In this document: in pieces, positions 33,861-42,921 of the stretch
Numbering within the stretch: the first letter of the stretch is position 1
How the letters are laid out: each line of letters begins with the position of its first letter
Assembly: GCF_005116575.1 (NCBI RefSeq)
Contig: NZ_SWCN01000014.1
Span: 62,001-126,000, forward strand
Reading direction: 5' to 3'
Length of the DNA stretch: 64,000 nucleotides
Source of the DNA: Desulforhopalus sp. IMCC35007
GTDB lineage: Bacteria; Desulfobacterota; Desulfobulbia; Desulfobulbales; Desulfocapsaceae
Notes under the pieces: generated by a model
Database searches by the model: none
The model's input: only the letters and a program-made list of their open reading frames with translations
Told to the model about the DNA's origin: nothing
Made by a program: the position numbers and the translations under genes

Positions 33861-34442
33861 TTACAGCGTTGAATAAAAATTGATTTCGGCTGTCTTTTGT
33901 GCAGATATGAACACAGCAAAACTTGAAATCTGAGTCAACGTAGCATTATGGTGCTCACGGATTGCAAGCCCACCCAGATGTTGCTTGTCATGGGTTGTAT
34001 GTGCGTCAGCTGCAATTATTACGGCAAAACCGAGGGCCGCTGCCCTTCGCACTGTTGTGTCCACACAAAACTCACTGGCATAGCCGCAAACAATGAGGCT
34101 GTCAATTCGTAATGATCGAAGTTTTACCTCAAGCTCTGTCCCCAGAAAAGCATCAGGCGTGGTCTTTCTCAGCCTCAGGTCCTCATCGGCGCGGATCAGA
34201 TCTGCGTGCAATCCCCAACCGTGACTACCATACAGCAGCTCACCTTGGGCCTGTTCGTGCTGAACAAAAAACACGGGAACACCTGCATCTCTTGCCTTTT
34301 TACTAAGTTCATTGATCCGGTCTATGACCACGTCTGCCTCGGCGGGAGGATTTCCCAGGAATAATCCGTTCTGAACATCTATGATCAGTAGTGCAGCTTT
34401 CAAAGCATTCACCTTATTCGTCCAAGGAGTAAAACAGCTCAT
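33861..34442 (-). CDS. Isochorismatase-fold cysteine hydrolase
   Basis: About 194 residues. ALLIIDVQNGLF carries the catalytic Asp. RLRKTTPDAFLGTELEVKLR carries the catalytic-loop Lys, and VCGYASEFCVDTTVRRAAALGF holds the nucleophile Cys (EFCVDTT) and the cis-peptide region. Family members hydrolyse small amides or vinyl ethers, such as nicotinamide or isochorismate, and the substrate here is not determinable. The ORF is open to 34484. I take the ATG at 34442, which has AGGAG very close upstream; a GTG a few codons later is an alternative. The ZIP transporter gene ends just upstream on the same strand, so the two may be co-transcribed. Confidence 0.82.
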   Translation of the reverse strand: MSCFTPWTNKVNALKAALLIIDVQNGLFLGNPPAEADVVIDRINELSKKARDAGVPVFFVQHEQAQGELLYGSHGWGLHADLIRADEDLRLRKTTPDAFLGTELEVKLRSLRIDSLIVCGYASEFCVDTTVRRAAALGFAVIIAADAHTTHDKQHLGGLAIREHHNATLTQISSFAVFISAQKTAEINFYSTL

Positions 34443-34484
34443 AGCTCCTGTGTTTTGGGGGTTCTGGATAAAAAAGACCTGCAA

Positions 34485-35300
34485 TTACCCCAGACCAACA
34501 TCAAGCATCATCATTACAGAAAACCCAACCATGGTGGCCATGGTCACAAAATCGATGTTTTTCGAATTTCTCTGAGACTCAGGGATAAGTTCCTCTACAA
34601 CAACAAAAATCATAGCCCCTGCAGCAAAACAGAGGGCGTAGGGGAGTATATTCTGCATCTTCAAGACGAAAAGTGCGCCTAAAACGCCTGCAACAGGCTC
34701 CACCATTCCAGAGCCCTGCCCCATCATAAAACTTTTCCATTTACTCATACCTTCTCTTCGAAGTGGCATTGAAACGGCTGTTCCTTCGGGGAAATTCTGA
34801 ATTCCAATTCCAAGAGCAAGGGCGATGGCTCCGCCTATGGTCGCTGAAGGAAGATCTGCCGCCACGGCGCCAAAAGCCACCCCAACGGCAAGACCTTCAG
34901 GAATGTTATGCATGGTAATGGCGAGAACAAGCAGTGTTGAGCGCTGCCAGGAGGTCTTTACTCCCTCACTTTCACTTGTTTTGAATCCGGGATGCAGATG
35001 CGGCAGGAACCTGTCCGTGAGCCGCATGAAGATACCTCCCCCCATAAAACCGATAACAGCAGTAAGCCAGGCCGTATGACCTAGGGACTCAGCCATCTCA
35101 ATCCCCGGTGCAAGGAGCGACCAGAAACTCGCTGCTATCATTACCCCTGCAGCAAAGCCGAGCATTCCATCCATGGTTTTCGGTTTAATTTCTTTTGCAA
35201 AGAACACAAGTGAAGCACCGGCGGCGGTCAGCGCCCAGGTAAACAGCGTTGCAAAAAAAGCCTGGGTAACTGGATTAAACTGCAATAAAAAATCAACCAT
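34485..35300 (-). CDS. ZIP-family divalent metal transporter
   Basis: 271 residues with about eight transmembrane segments. The metal-binding signatures are [14 protein letters not shown] in one helix and the related [14 protein letters not shown] in the next, both hallmarks of ZIP proteins of the ZupT/GufA type. A His-rich short loop (HLHPGF) lies between membrane segments 3 and 4. It imports Zn, Fe or Mn into the cytoplasm by family. Start ATG 35300. It is followed at once by the isochorismatase-fold gene, with a DUF2284 gene about 100 bases upstream. Confidence 0.9.
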   Translation of the reverse strand: MVDFLLQFNPVTQAFFATLFTWALTAAGASLVFFAKEIKPKTMDGMLGFAAGVMIAASFWSLLAPGIEMAESLGHTAWLTAVIGFMGGGIFMRLTDRFLPHLHPGFKTSESEGVKTSWQRSTLLVLAITMHNIPEGLAVGVAFGAVAADLPSATIGGAIALALGIGIQNFPEGTAVSMPLRREGMSKWKSFMMGQGSGMVEPVAGVLGALFVLKMQNILPYALCFAAGAMIFVVVEELIPESQRNSKNIDFVTMATMVGFSVMMMLDVGLG

Positions 35301-35399
35301 TTCAACCTTTTTAAGTTTTCAATCCACTGACCCAAGCTGAATTGTATTACATACTCGTCACAAGCTAAGATACTTATGACCAGAAAAACCGGTTTTTGC

Positions 35400-35984
35400 C
35401 TATCCCAGCAATACAATTCCGGCAATCCAGCTCCTTGGTTCACCGCCTTCCTGTTCCGGTTTCAGATTTGACTCCCAACCGCATATTTTAAGCAGATGGG
35501 CAACATTGACGCCAAAGCCCGACATCGACGGCCGGGATCGTTTTGGATTCCGACAACCACCTCCAGAGAGCACGTTACAATCCGCCTCATCAAAACAGAA
35601 CAGGTCTTTACAGGAGCCGCCGGCAAAGGCTCTGGCCTTGGGGTAGCCTTTTTTAATAGCGGTAAGCTCAAGGGTTGCGACAAGTTCGTGAAGGAAGGCC
35701 ATCAACTCCCTGCGTTCCTCAGAAAACAACACAGCCGAAGGCACAACGATGCGCACAATGAGGACATGTGATCGCTCTTTGAGCATCTGCCTGAATGTCT
35801 CAGGGCCACCCACATGGGGAGGACAACCGGGTGAAAGACCGTAATTTTCACACCTGGGATCTTTGCAGAAATTGACAAGCTTCTCATCGATTTCAATCTC
35901 TTCGGTCATTTTCACAGCGACATCACTTGCACCAAGCGAAGTCGCCAGCTGTTGTAACTCTTCAAAACTTGCAGTATTTTTCAT
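35400..35984 (-). CDS. DUF2284 cysteine-rich metal-binding protein
   Basis: About 194 residues from the ATG at 35984 (MKNTASFEELQQLATSLGAS). The cysteine pattern is FCKDPRCENYGLSPGCPPHVG (about 40-60), then CKDLFCFDEADC and GGGCRNPKRSRPSMSGFGVNV. The family is described as predicted metal- or Fe-S-binding and is common in anaerobes. The role is not known. The frame is open upstream to 36029 but the N-terminal piece is not needed. It ends about 100 bases before the ZIP transporter and follows the SIMPL gene closely, consistent with a loose metal-handling cluster, which is inference. Confidence 0.8.
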   Translation of the reverse strand: MKNTASFEELQQLATSLGASDVAVKMTEEIEIDEKLVNFCKDPRCENYGLSPGCPPHVGGPETFRQMLKERSHVLIVRIVVPSAVLFSEERRELMAFLHELVATLELTAIKKGYPKARAFAGGSCKDLFCFDEADCNVLSGGGCRNPKRSRPSMSGFGVNVAHLLKICGWESNLKPEQEGGEPRSWIAGIVLLG

Positions 35985-36030
35985 CCAGCCACCATACGTC
36001 AATATTCCCCGTAAAAGAAATTCATCCACT

Positions 36031-36753
36031 TCATTTGTTTTTTAGGCCAAACACAAGTTTCATTCTGGCGGCAACCGTCTCCTTACCAGGAGAAACCGGT
36101 TGACTTGTCCCCGCCTCGCCTTCCATAGCCATGGCTCGTACAGGGCCAGGCGGGAAATAACGACCATCATCCAACTCTTCAATAAGTAACGGCTCTGTAA
36201 TCTCAGCACCAAGAGCTGCGGCAAGGCTCTCCGCCTTCTCCCGACCGTTTAGAACAGCCCTGGTTTTCACCTGGTCTTCAATCTCAGCCTTATTGGAAAG
36301 GGCAAAACTTACTCCGGAAATTGAAACATTGGGAGAAGATGTGAGTTTGGACCAAAATTCAACGTACCGTGTAAAATCACGGGTGATAAAATTGATTCCC
36401 GTCATTCCCCAGAAACCATTTTTTTCCCGGCTATTATTGCGATATACCCAGTTTTCTCTGAGCTGCATATTGGTGGTTTCGATCTCATCTTTGTTTAAAC
36501 CAAGCTTCGTTAAAAGCGTAAGCACAGAGGACACCTCATTAACATGGGCCTGTGCGGCCTCAACAGCCGTCGGTCTCTCGGTTTTCACGACAAGGACCCA
36601 GCGCAATTCATCTGGTACTCTTTCTACTTCAGCGCTGCCAAAAACTATAATATGCGGCTGATCAAATGCGCCAGCAGCACCGGCTGCGCCAAAGACACAA
36701 CAGGCGTAACTTACTGACAGGAACAGTAGAGTAATCTGTAGAATATATTTCAT
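36031..36753 (-). CDS. SIMPL-domain (DUF541) periplasmic protein
   Basis: 240 residues. A signal peptide (MKYILQITLLFLSVSYACCVFGAAGA, cleavage after about residue 25) is followed by the SIMPL fold: IIVFGSAEVERVPDELRWVLVV, then TAVEAAQAHVNEVSSVL, IETTNMQLRENWVY and FALSNKAEIEDQVKTRAV..AREKAESLAAALGA-like segments. These proteins are periplasmic or outer-membrane associated. Some modulate oxidative stress or host signalling; no enzymatic role is known. It lies just upstream of the DUF2284 gene on the same strand and may be its operon partner. Confidence 0.85.
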   Translation of the reverse strand: MKYILQITLLFLSVSYACCVFGAAGAAGAFDQPHIIVFGSAEVERVPDELRWVLVVKTERPTAVEAAQAHVNEVSSVLTLLTKLGLNKDEIETTNMQLRENWVYRNNSREKNGFWGMTGINFITRDFTRYVEFWSKLTSSPNVSISGVSFALSNKAEIEDQVKTRAVLNGREKAESLAAALGAEITEPLLIEELDDGRYFPPGPVRAMAMEGEAGTSQPVSPGKETVAARMKLVFGLKNK

Positions 36754-36771
36754 TTTACCTCCCCTGTGAAC

Positions 36772-37131
36772 CTAAGCGGACACATCAGACCACACAGCAT
36801 ATTCATTGCCATTAGGGTCAGCAAAATGAAATCTTCTGCCCCCCGGAAACGAAAATACCGGGGTAATGATATTCCCCCCTGCTTTTTCTATTTTTTTCTC
36901 GGTTTCATTCAGGTCTTTGCTGTAAAAAACCACCAGCACACTGCCTTTAGTGGTAGATGAAACAAGAGGAGAGGTAAAAAATCCACCCTCAAGACCAGCA
37001 CCTGAAAAAGAGGTATAGTCGGGACCGTAATCCACAAATGTCCAATTAAAGACTTTCGTGAAAAACTCTTTTGTTTTTTTGATGTCTTTTGCCGGAAACT
37101 CAAGGTAATTGATTTTCTCATGTTCGTTCAT
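36772..37131 (-). CDS. VOC (glyoxalase/bleomycin-resistance) superfamily protein
   Basis: About 119 residues from the ATG at 37131 (MNEHEKINYLEFPAKDIKKT), preceded by GAGGTG. It shows the VOC halves: FFTKVFNWTFVDYGPDYTSF, then VLVVFYSKDLNETEKKIEKAGG and FPGGRRFHFADPNGNEYAVWS, whose last motif carries the usual metal-binding Glu. The substrate is unknown. It is followed by the SIMPL gene 18 bases on (same strand), so they are likely one transcript. Confidence 0.88.
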   Translation of the reverse strand: MNEHEKINYLEFPAKDIKKTKEFFTKVFNWTFVDYGPDYTSFSGAGLEGGFFTSPLVSSTTKGSVLVVFYSKDLNETEKKIEKAGGNIITPVFSFPGGRRFHFADPNGNEYAVWSDVSA

Positions 37132-37540
37132 GATCAGCACCTCACAGTATTAAATAACATAGATACAAGACATTGGGTGTAGGTTACCATCTCAGCTATA
37201 TGCACTGAAATACATATAATGTCTACAATACTCTTCAAAATTACCTAAGCCCAGATATTTCATAAAAAACCTCAGGTATCAAGAATATAATTATGATTTC
37301 CGCCTGTTAATTTTAAACTGAGATTGAAGCCAGAAATCTACGGCAGCTACAGCTTGTCCTTACCCATCAAAGAAAGAGAAAATGGTAATGTTGCTCCATT
37401 TATTTTTTTTACTGATACATTCCTCTATTGTGAGCAATCCAATCCTCTGCTATTTTGTCAGGTGAACTATAGAGAAGCTTGTAACAGATCCCTGACCAAT
37501 CTTAACGTACGGCAAAATTTTGCTTTTATGGGAGGATGTC
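37132..37540. other. Divergent intergenic region between VOC gene and dctP
   Basis: About 410 bases with both genes reading outwards, so promoters for both must lie here. No convincing -35/-10 pair or operator stands out. GGGAGG just before 37541 is the ribosome-binding site of the dctP gene. Confidence 0.4.
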
Positions 37541-38548
37541 ATGAAGAGTAGAGTTCATAACAGTGTTGGTGTCTTGTGTTGTCTTATTTTCTTCACCTCA
37601 GTTTCTCTTGGTAATTCCGCCCCTCTCCTTATTCGATTTTCCCATGTGGTCGCAGAAAACACCCCAAAAGGCATTGGTGCGAAAATGTTCAAGGAACGGG
37701 TTGAAACAAGATTAAATGGCAGGGTTGCTGTAGAAATCTATCCCGCTTCAGAAAAATTCACAGATGAGCAGGCCATCCTCGCACTCTTATTTGGAGATAT
37801 TGAGCTTGCAGCACCCAGTTTTCCTAAATTCCATAAATTCAGCAAATCCCTTGAGGTCTTTGACCTGCCTTTCCTTTTTGAAAGTCAGGAAGAAATAAAC
37901 AATTTCCAGCAAAGCGAGACAGGCCAGACACTTCTTTCATCCATGGAAAACGTCGGAATCAAAGGCCTGCGGTACTGGAATAATGGTATGCGGGTGATTT
38001 CAGCAGACAAGCCAATCAGAGAACCAGCTGATCTTGAAGGCCTGCTCATGAGAATTGAATCCTCATGTGTTTTTAGCGAGCAGTATGCCGAGCTTGGAGC
38101 AATCCCAATACAAATGCCCTTTGGCCGCTTGAAAGACTCTCTGAGGGATGGTGTCGTTGCAGGCTATGAAAATGCCTGGTCTAATATTGCCGCAGGACAA
38201 CTACAACTGCTACGCCCGTATTTTATCGAAACTGACCATAGCTACCTTGGCTATATGGTGGTTTCCAGCACAAGTTTCTGGGACAGCCTCCCTGATGACA
38301 TTCGCATGGAACTTGAAGCCATCCTTGATGAAGTCACTCGCGAAGTTAACAGCCTCGCCGAAAAAAGCGCACAAACAGACAGAGAAGAGATTATGCACAA
38401 TGAGAACGTTACCATCGTCACTCCCACCGATGAAGAACGACTGCTCTGGAAAAAAGCAATGCTGCCAGTCTGGAAAAAATTTGAAGATGAGATAGGAACC
38501 GATATCATTGATGCAGCCCGTGTCGCAAAAGACCAACCCACCAGATAA
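37541..38548 (+). CDS. TRAP transporter DctP-type periplasmic solute-binding protein (orphan)
   Basis: 335 residues from the ATG at 37541, with GGGAGG upstream. Signal peptide MKSRVHNSVGVLCCLIFFTSVSLGNSAP; the mature protein opens LLIRFSHVVAENTPKGIGAKMFK, the DctP fold. Conserved FDLPFLFESQEE, LRYWNNGMRVISADKPIREP and LEGLLMRIESS (substrate Arg of the R-x-carboxylate type), then GRLKDSLRDGVVAGYENAWSNI. By family it binds C4-dicarboxylates or other organic acids. No DctQ/DctM membrane subunits are adjacent, so it may deliver to a distant TRAP transporter or a sensor kinase. Confidence 0.9.
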   Translation: MKSRVHNSVGVLCCLIFFTSVSLGNSAPLLIRFSHVVAENTPKGIGAKMFKERVETRLNGRVAVEIYPASEKFTDEQAILALLFGDIELAAPSFPKFHKFSKSLEVFDLPFLFESQEEINNFQQSETGQTLLSSMENVGIKGLRYWNNGMRVISADKPIREPADLEGLLMRIESSCVFSEQYAELGAIPIQMPFGRLKDSLRDGVVAGYENAWSNIAAGQLQLLRPYFIETDHSYLGYMVVSSTSFWDSLPDDIRMELEAILDEVTREVNSLAEKSAQTDREEIMHNENVTIVTPTDEERLLWKKAMLPVWKKFEDEIGTDIIDAARVAKDQPTR

Positions 38549-38595
38549 CTCAATTATTGAAACGGACTGTTTCTACTTACTTTCTGCATAACCAT

Positions 38596-38645
38596 AAAAA
38601 ACAATACTTCGGATCGAACGTTTTCCTCTGATCCGGAGTATTGTT
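38596..38645 (-). terminator. Intrinsic terminator of the DsrC-like gene (shared convergently with dctP)
   Basis: AACAATACTTCGGATC (38600-38615) / GATCCGGAGTATTGTT (38630-38645), a 16-bp stem with one G-U, loop 14. On the minus strand T6 follows. It lies 17 bases after the DsrC-like stop and 50 after the dctP stop. Confidence 0.85.
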
Positions 38646-38662
38646 CCTCCACAATGGATGTA

Positions 38663-39019
38663 TTAGCAGTAATCTTCCATGATGAAGTGCTCTCCATCTA
38701 ATTTCACGAAGTGAACACCATCAAATTTAGGCAATCCTGCTATTTTCCATGCTATTTCTGGGTTATCGAACTCGTTAAACACACAGCGGCTCGATTGACG
38801 AACTTCTCTACAAACATAATTTAAAATTGGGAAGCTGTGAAACTTGGCATAATAGGAGCGCATAAATCGTACAATTGCCATTTGTTCAGGTGAGATGTGC
38901 TCAATACCTTCCTGCCGTGCTATAGTCTCCGCCACACAATCGTCCCAATCTTCCGGGTGTGACATAAACCCGTCGTTATCCATGGTAATCGTTTTGCCAC
39001 AACATAATAACTCAGCCAT
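38663..39019 (-). CDS. DsrC/TusE-family protein lacking the catalytic cysteines (RspA-like)
   Basis: 118 residues from the ATG at 39017-39019, with AGGAGG upstream (a longer frame to 39046 exists). The fold signature is clear: GFMSHPEDWDD, EHISPEQMAIVRFMRSYY, FPILNYVCREV and WKIAGLPKFDG. In DsrC the last segment reads ACKMAGLPKPTGCV-like, with CysB and CysA carrying the sulfur trisulfide. Here these two positions are Trp (91) and Val (102), so the canonical redox pair is absent. A 16-residue tail ending in Cys118 is added. DsrC homologues without both cysteines are thought to be regulatory (RspA). It is monocistronic and shows no linkage to dsr genes in this window. Confidence 0.85.
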   Translation of the reverse strand: MAELLCCGKTITMDNDGFMSHPEDWDDCVAETIARQEGIEHISPEQMAIVRFMRSYYAKFHSFPILNYVCREVRQSSRCVFNEFDNPEIAWKIAGLPKFDGVHFVKLDGEHFIMEDYC

Positions 39020-39281
39020 GATATTCCTCCTCTGATACAACACCAACAGACCTGCCTATCTATCTGATATGCAGGCGTAAGGGAGAATCCCCTACATATG
39101 GAGATAATGTAATCATTATTGAAAACGAATACAGGCGGGAGGCGGGATAGATCAAAAAATCAACAACAAAGGATGGCTCAGGGGAAAACAACTGTAAAGA
39201 ACACCATCCCCATTAGGTTACTGGTTTCTTGGTGTTTTTCAACAACAGTAATTGCAGCAAGAAAAAAGCAAAAACAACAGG

Positions 39282-42200
39282 TCACGACCCAGTCAAAGTG
39301 GTCCGAACTTTTGTGGCAAGATCATCAATCGTATACGGTTTTTGGATAAAGCGAATACCTTCATCCAAAATACCGTTGTGGGCAATAACATTTGCCGTAT
39401 AGCCTGACATGAACAATACCTTCACATCAGGGAAAAGGAGAGTGATAGCAGAGATAAGTTCCTTGCCCGTCATCTCCGGCATAACCACATCGGTTAAAAT
39501 CATATCTATTTTGCCGTCACATTTCTTTGCTAAACCAATGGCCTCATTTGGCCTGGCCGCAGCCAAAACGATATAACCGAGCCTTTCGAGCATCTGCTGC
39601 GCCATCGACAGCAAAACAGGATCATCCTCCACCAGCAACACAGTCTCGCCCTGGCTGCACCTGTTTTTGCTGCTGGTTTTCTTTGCGGGAGTGCGCTCTG
39701 CTTCTTGTCTTAAGGGAATATTTACTGTAAAAGTTGTCCCCCTGCCGGGTTCACTGTATACATTGATAAAACCATTATTCTGAGTGACAATACCATAGAC
39801 CGTTGACAACCCAAGGCCGGTTCCATGGCCGGCATTTTTGGTCGAATAAAATGGTTCAAAGATTCGGCTGAGATGTTCCTTTTCTATCCCGCAACCGTTA
39901 TCACTGATGGATAACTGGACAAAGTCTCCGGGGTAAAGACCAATATGGCTTGCACAATATTGCTCATCTAACACCACCTGCTTTGTTTCAATGATGATCT
40001 TCCCGGCACTGCCACTGCCGATGGCATCCTTTGCATTAACGCAGAGGTTGGCAAGAATCTGATCTATCTGAGTCGGGTCTATCTTTATCATCAAAGGATC
40101 AGATCCCACAATCCATGCAAGCTCGATCTGTTCCCCAATCAGACTTTGGAGGATATCATATATTCCCTTCACGGCTTTATTCAGATTGAGCAATTTTGGT
40201 GATACCGTTTGCTTACGGGAAAATGCCAGAAGTTGACGGACGATATCAGCCGAACGTTTGGCCGCAGCAAGTATTTTTTTCAGATCACCATGGACCTTCT
40301 GCTGAGGCTCAACATCCTGCAGCGCCAACTCCGTGTATCCAATAATTACTCCCAGGATATTATTAAAGTCGTGGGCAACCCCTCCGGTAAGACGCCCGAC
40401 CGCCTCCATTTTTTGTGCATGTTGTAATTGTGATTCCAGCAAGATCTGCTCTGTGATATCACTTTTAACGGCAACAAAGTTAATAATCTGCCCATCGCCA
40501 TCAAAAATTGGGGAAATGGTCACCTCTTCGGTAAAAAAGCTACCATCTTTATGCCGGTTAACCAAACGACCTTTAAAAGTCTCGCCGCTATTGAGAGTCT
40601 GCCACATTTTCTGGTAAAATGAAGGGGCCTGCTCACCACTTTTCAAAAAAGACAGGTTTTGCTGTAGCACCTCCTCACGACTGTAGCCTGTAACGCTCTC
40701 AAAAGATGGGTTTACATACTGTACAATGCCCGCCCTATCGGTAATGACAATGGCATCACGGGTTTGCTCAATAGCTGCGACGAGGCGTTCCCGTTCGACT
40801 TCTCTTTCGTGACGTGCTGAGATGTCATGAATAATAACCAGATGCCCGATCCACTTGTTATTTTTATCAAAAAGTTTAGTCCCAAACACTTCACCGGGGA
40901 ATTGTTTTCCAGACTTATTCCTATACTTAGCAACGGTCACCCGGTCTGAGATCGGTGCTGACGTTCCGCCCTTCGTCCAATACAGCTTCTGATACTGATC
41001 TCCATCCGGGTAGAGAAACTCCGTCGTATTGCCAATAAATTCTTCCTGGCAGTAGCCAAACAGACTCTCGGTGCTCTTATTGGCCAGCAGGATCTGCCCC
41101 TTGGTATCCGTGAGAAAAACACCATCTTCAATGGCGTTAAACATCGTTTCAAACAACAATTTCTGTTCGAGGATTTCCCGCTCAATTTTTCGGATTTTGC
41201 TTATATCCCGGGTCACGGATATAATGTGGGCTTTCCCGCTCAGAGAAATGAGTCGCGCCGACATTAACCCAAGACAAACAGTCCCATCTTTTCTGCGAAA
41301 CCGAGCCTCAAGGTTCTCGCAATAACCGTTTTCCTTTAAGATGGTGAGCAAACGACCTCTATCAGCAGTATCCCCCCAAATATCGAGGTCCAGGGAGGTC
41401 TTTCCAGAGACATCCGCCCTGGTAAATCCTGTCAGGGAAGTAAATCCTTCATTTATATCGATATACAGGCCGTCCTCAAACCGGTTGATATTTATCGCGT
41501 CCGGGCTTGAATTAAAGGCGAGGGAAAATTTTTCTTCACTCTCCTGCAGTTTTTTCTCCGCCCTTTTTTGCTCCGTCACGTCGGTTATAAGCGACAACAT
41601 GAATTCCCGCCCCTGAAGACTGATTTTTTCAGCTGACCAGAGCGCAGAGCGAACCCCACCTGTTTTTGTTATAAATTCAACGGGATAATTACTCAGGGAT
41701 GATTCGGCCCGGAAGCGGGCGACTGCATGTACCCTCACCTCCGGGTCTTTCCATATACCTACTTCTGTCGAGGTTTTACCGAGAAGTTCATCTCTTGAAT
41801 ACCCAAGCATCTCAAGCCAGCGCTGATTGACATTAATAAAAATTCCAGAATCAATCTCCGCAATAACCATGGGCGCCGGACTAAAATCAAAGGCTTTGAC
41901 AAAGCGTTCATTGCTCTCGTAAAGACGCTGTTCTTTGAGACGTTCCTCCGTAATATCACGGGCAACATGTAACAGGGTCTCTTCCATGCCATCTGTTGCT
42001 GGGATAACTGCAGAATCGACCTTAAAGACTTTATTGAGTAATTCATGGCTGATGACTGCAGAATGCTCATTCTTGTCAAGATGGGTTGACAACAAGGGGC
42101 AGTTCGGGCACGGCCTGGACATGCCTGAAAATATTTCATAACAATATTTACCTGTTAGCAGGCCTTTGTCTACCTGGAAAAAGTCATGGGCGGCCTTGTT

Positions 42201-42761
42201 GGCTCGAATAATTTTAAAATTTTTGTCCTGGATCGTGACAATATCATGGATTGAGTCGAAGCTTAGCCTCCATGAATCATCCGCCGCTGCGGGGGCGGCC
42301 TTTTCCCGGCCTTGCAAACCGTCACCTTCCCGGAAAATACAATGAAACAGGATCATACCCGTTGCCACATCCCCTTCTCGCCTACAATCAAGGAGCATGG
42401 TAAGCAAAGGACCATTTTTCTTTTGCAGCCGAATCTCAACTGATGTTTTGGATCTGGAACAGGTGGGGTCCATAACCTCAGTGTGAAACAGTTCTCTGTC
42501 TCCCGGGCAAAGAAGGTCAGCAAAGAAAGTACCTACCACCTCAGTGTTTCTATAGAGAAAAAGGTCGAGCCACAGCTGATTTGCCTCAAAAATTCTACCT
42601 TCCGCATCAAGCACAAGATATGGATGGGTTAAGGAGGTCCCGTCCCTGAGACACTTATCCATTGATGGTAACGGGCCATACAGGTCTTTGTATGCACCTA
42701 CCTCAATCTCCAGGGCTCGATACTTTTCTTCCAGTTTTTGATAGGACAGCTTTTCTGGCAT
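39282..42761 (-). CDS. Six-PAS hybrid sensor histidine kinase with receiver
   Basis: 1159 residues, no transmembrane segment. PAS domains at about 40-150, 160-280, 285-400, 405-525, 535-655 and 660-780. The HisKA H-box is in GGVAHDFNNILGVIIGYTEL (about 805), the HATPase has DNGCGIEKEHL and GHGTGLGLSTVYGIV, and the C-terminal receiver (about 1045-1159) has LLVEDDPVLLSM and ILTDVVMPEMTGKEL. The H-box variant HDFNN places it in the subgroup of kinases often acting on their own receiver. One PAS carries DKCLRDGTSLTHPYLVLDAEG. The sensed signal is not evident. It is flanked by another PAS protein on the same strand but 160 bases apart. Confidence 0.9.
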   Translation of the reverse strand: MPEKLSYQKLEEKYRALEIEVGAYKDLYGPLPSMDKCLRDGTSLTHPYLVLDAEGRIFEANQLWLDLFLYRNTEVVGTFFADLLCPGDRELFHTEVMDPTCSRSKTSVEIRLQKKNGPLLTMLLDCRREGDVATGMILFHCIFREGDGLQGREKAAPAAADDSWRLSFDSIHDIVTIQDKNFKIIRANKAAHDFFQVDKGLLTGKYCYEIFSGMSRPCPNCPLLSTHLDKNEHSAVISHELLNKVFKVDSAVIPATDGMEETLLHVARDITEERLKEQRLYESNERFVKAFDFSPAPMVIAEIDSGIFINVNQRWLEMLGYSRDELLGKTSTEVGIWKDPEVRVHAVARFRAESSLSNYPVEFITKTGGVRSALWSAEKISLQGREFMLSLITDVTEQKRAEKKLQESEEKFSLAFNSSPDAININRFEDGLYIDINEGFTSLTGFTRADVSGKTSLDLDIWGDTADRGRLLTILKENGYCENLEARFRRKDGTVCLGLMSARLISLSGKAHIISVTRDISKIRKIEREILEQKLLFETMFNAIEDGVFLTDTKGQILLANKSTESLFGYCQEEFIGNTTEFLYPDGDQYQKLYWTKGGTSAPISDRVTVAKYRNKSGKQFPGEVFGTKLFDKNNKWIGHLVIIHDISARHEREVERERLVAAIEQTRDAIVITDRAGIVQYVNPSFESVTGYSREEVLQQNLSFLKSGEQAPSFYQKMWQTLNSGETFKGRLVNRHKDGSFFTEEVTISPIFDGDGQIINFVAVKSDITEQILLESQLQHAQKMEAVGRLTGGVAHDFNNILGVIIGYTELALQDVEPQQKVHGDLKKILAAAKRSADIVRQLLAFSRKQTVSPKLLNLNKAVKGIYDILQSLIGEQIELAWIVGSDPLMIKIDPTQIDQILANLCVNAKDAIGSGSAGKIIIETKQVVLDEQYCASHIGLYPGDFVQLSISDNGCGIEKEHLSRIFEPFYSTKNAGHGTGLGLSTVYGIVTQNNGFINVYSEPGRGTTFTVNIPLRQEAERTPAKKTSSKNRCSQGETVLLVEDDPVLLSMAQQMLERLGYIVLAAARPNEAIGLAKKCDGKIDMILTDVVMPEMTGKELISAITLLFPDVKVLFMSGYTANVIAHNGILDEGIRFIQKPYTIDDLATKVRTTLTGS

Positions 42762-42921
42762 GCACCACTCTAAGGTGTTGATATACTCTAAAATAACAGA
42801 CTCAACATATTCGCTTTTTTCCTGCAGGGTAATCAGAATGACAAAGTAGTATATTTACTCGGAGAAGTAGCGAGGACGCAACAGGTTAAAATAGGTCTTT
42901 ATCGGGACATTCCATGTCCCA

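Noticed and set aside
33861-34484. TTG start directly after the ZIP stop for the isochorismatase-fold gene
   Set aside because: TTG abuts the stop with no Shine-Dalgarno; the ATG at 34442 with AGGAG nearby is more likely, though that spacing is short.
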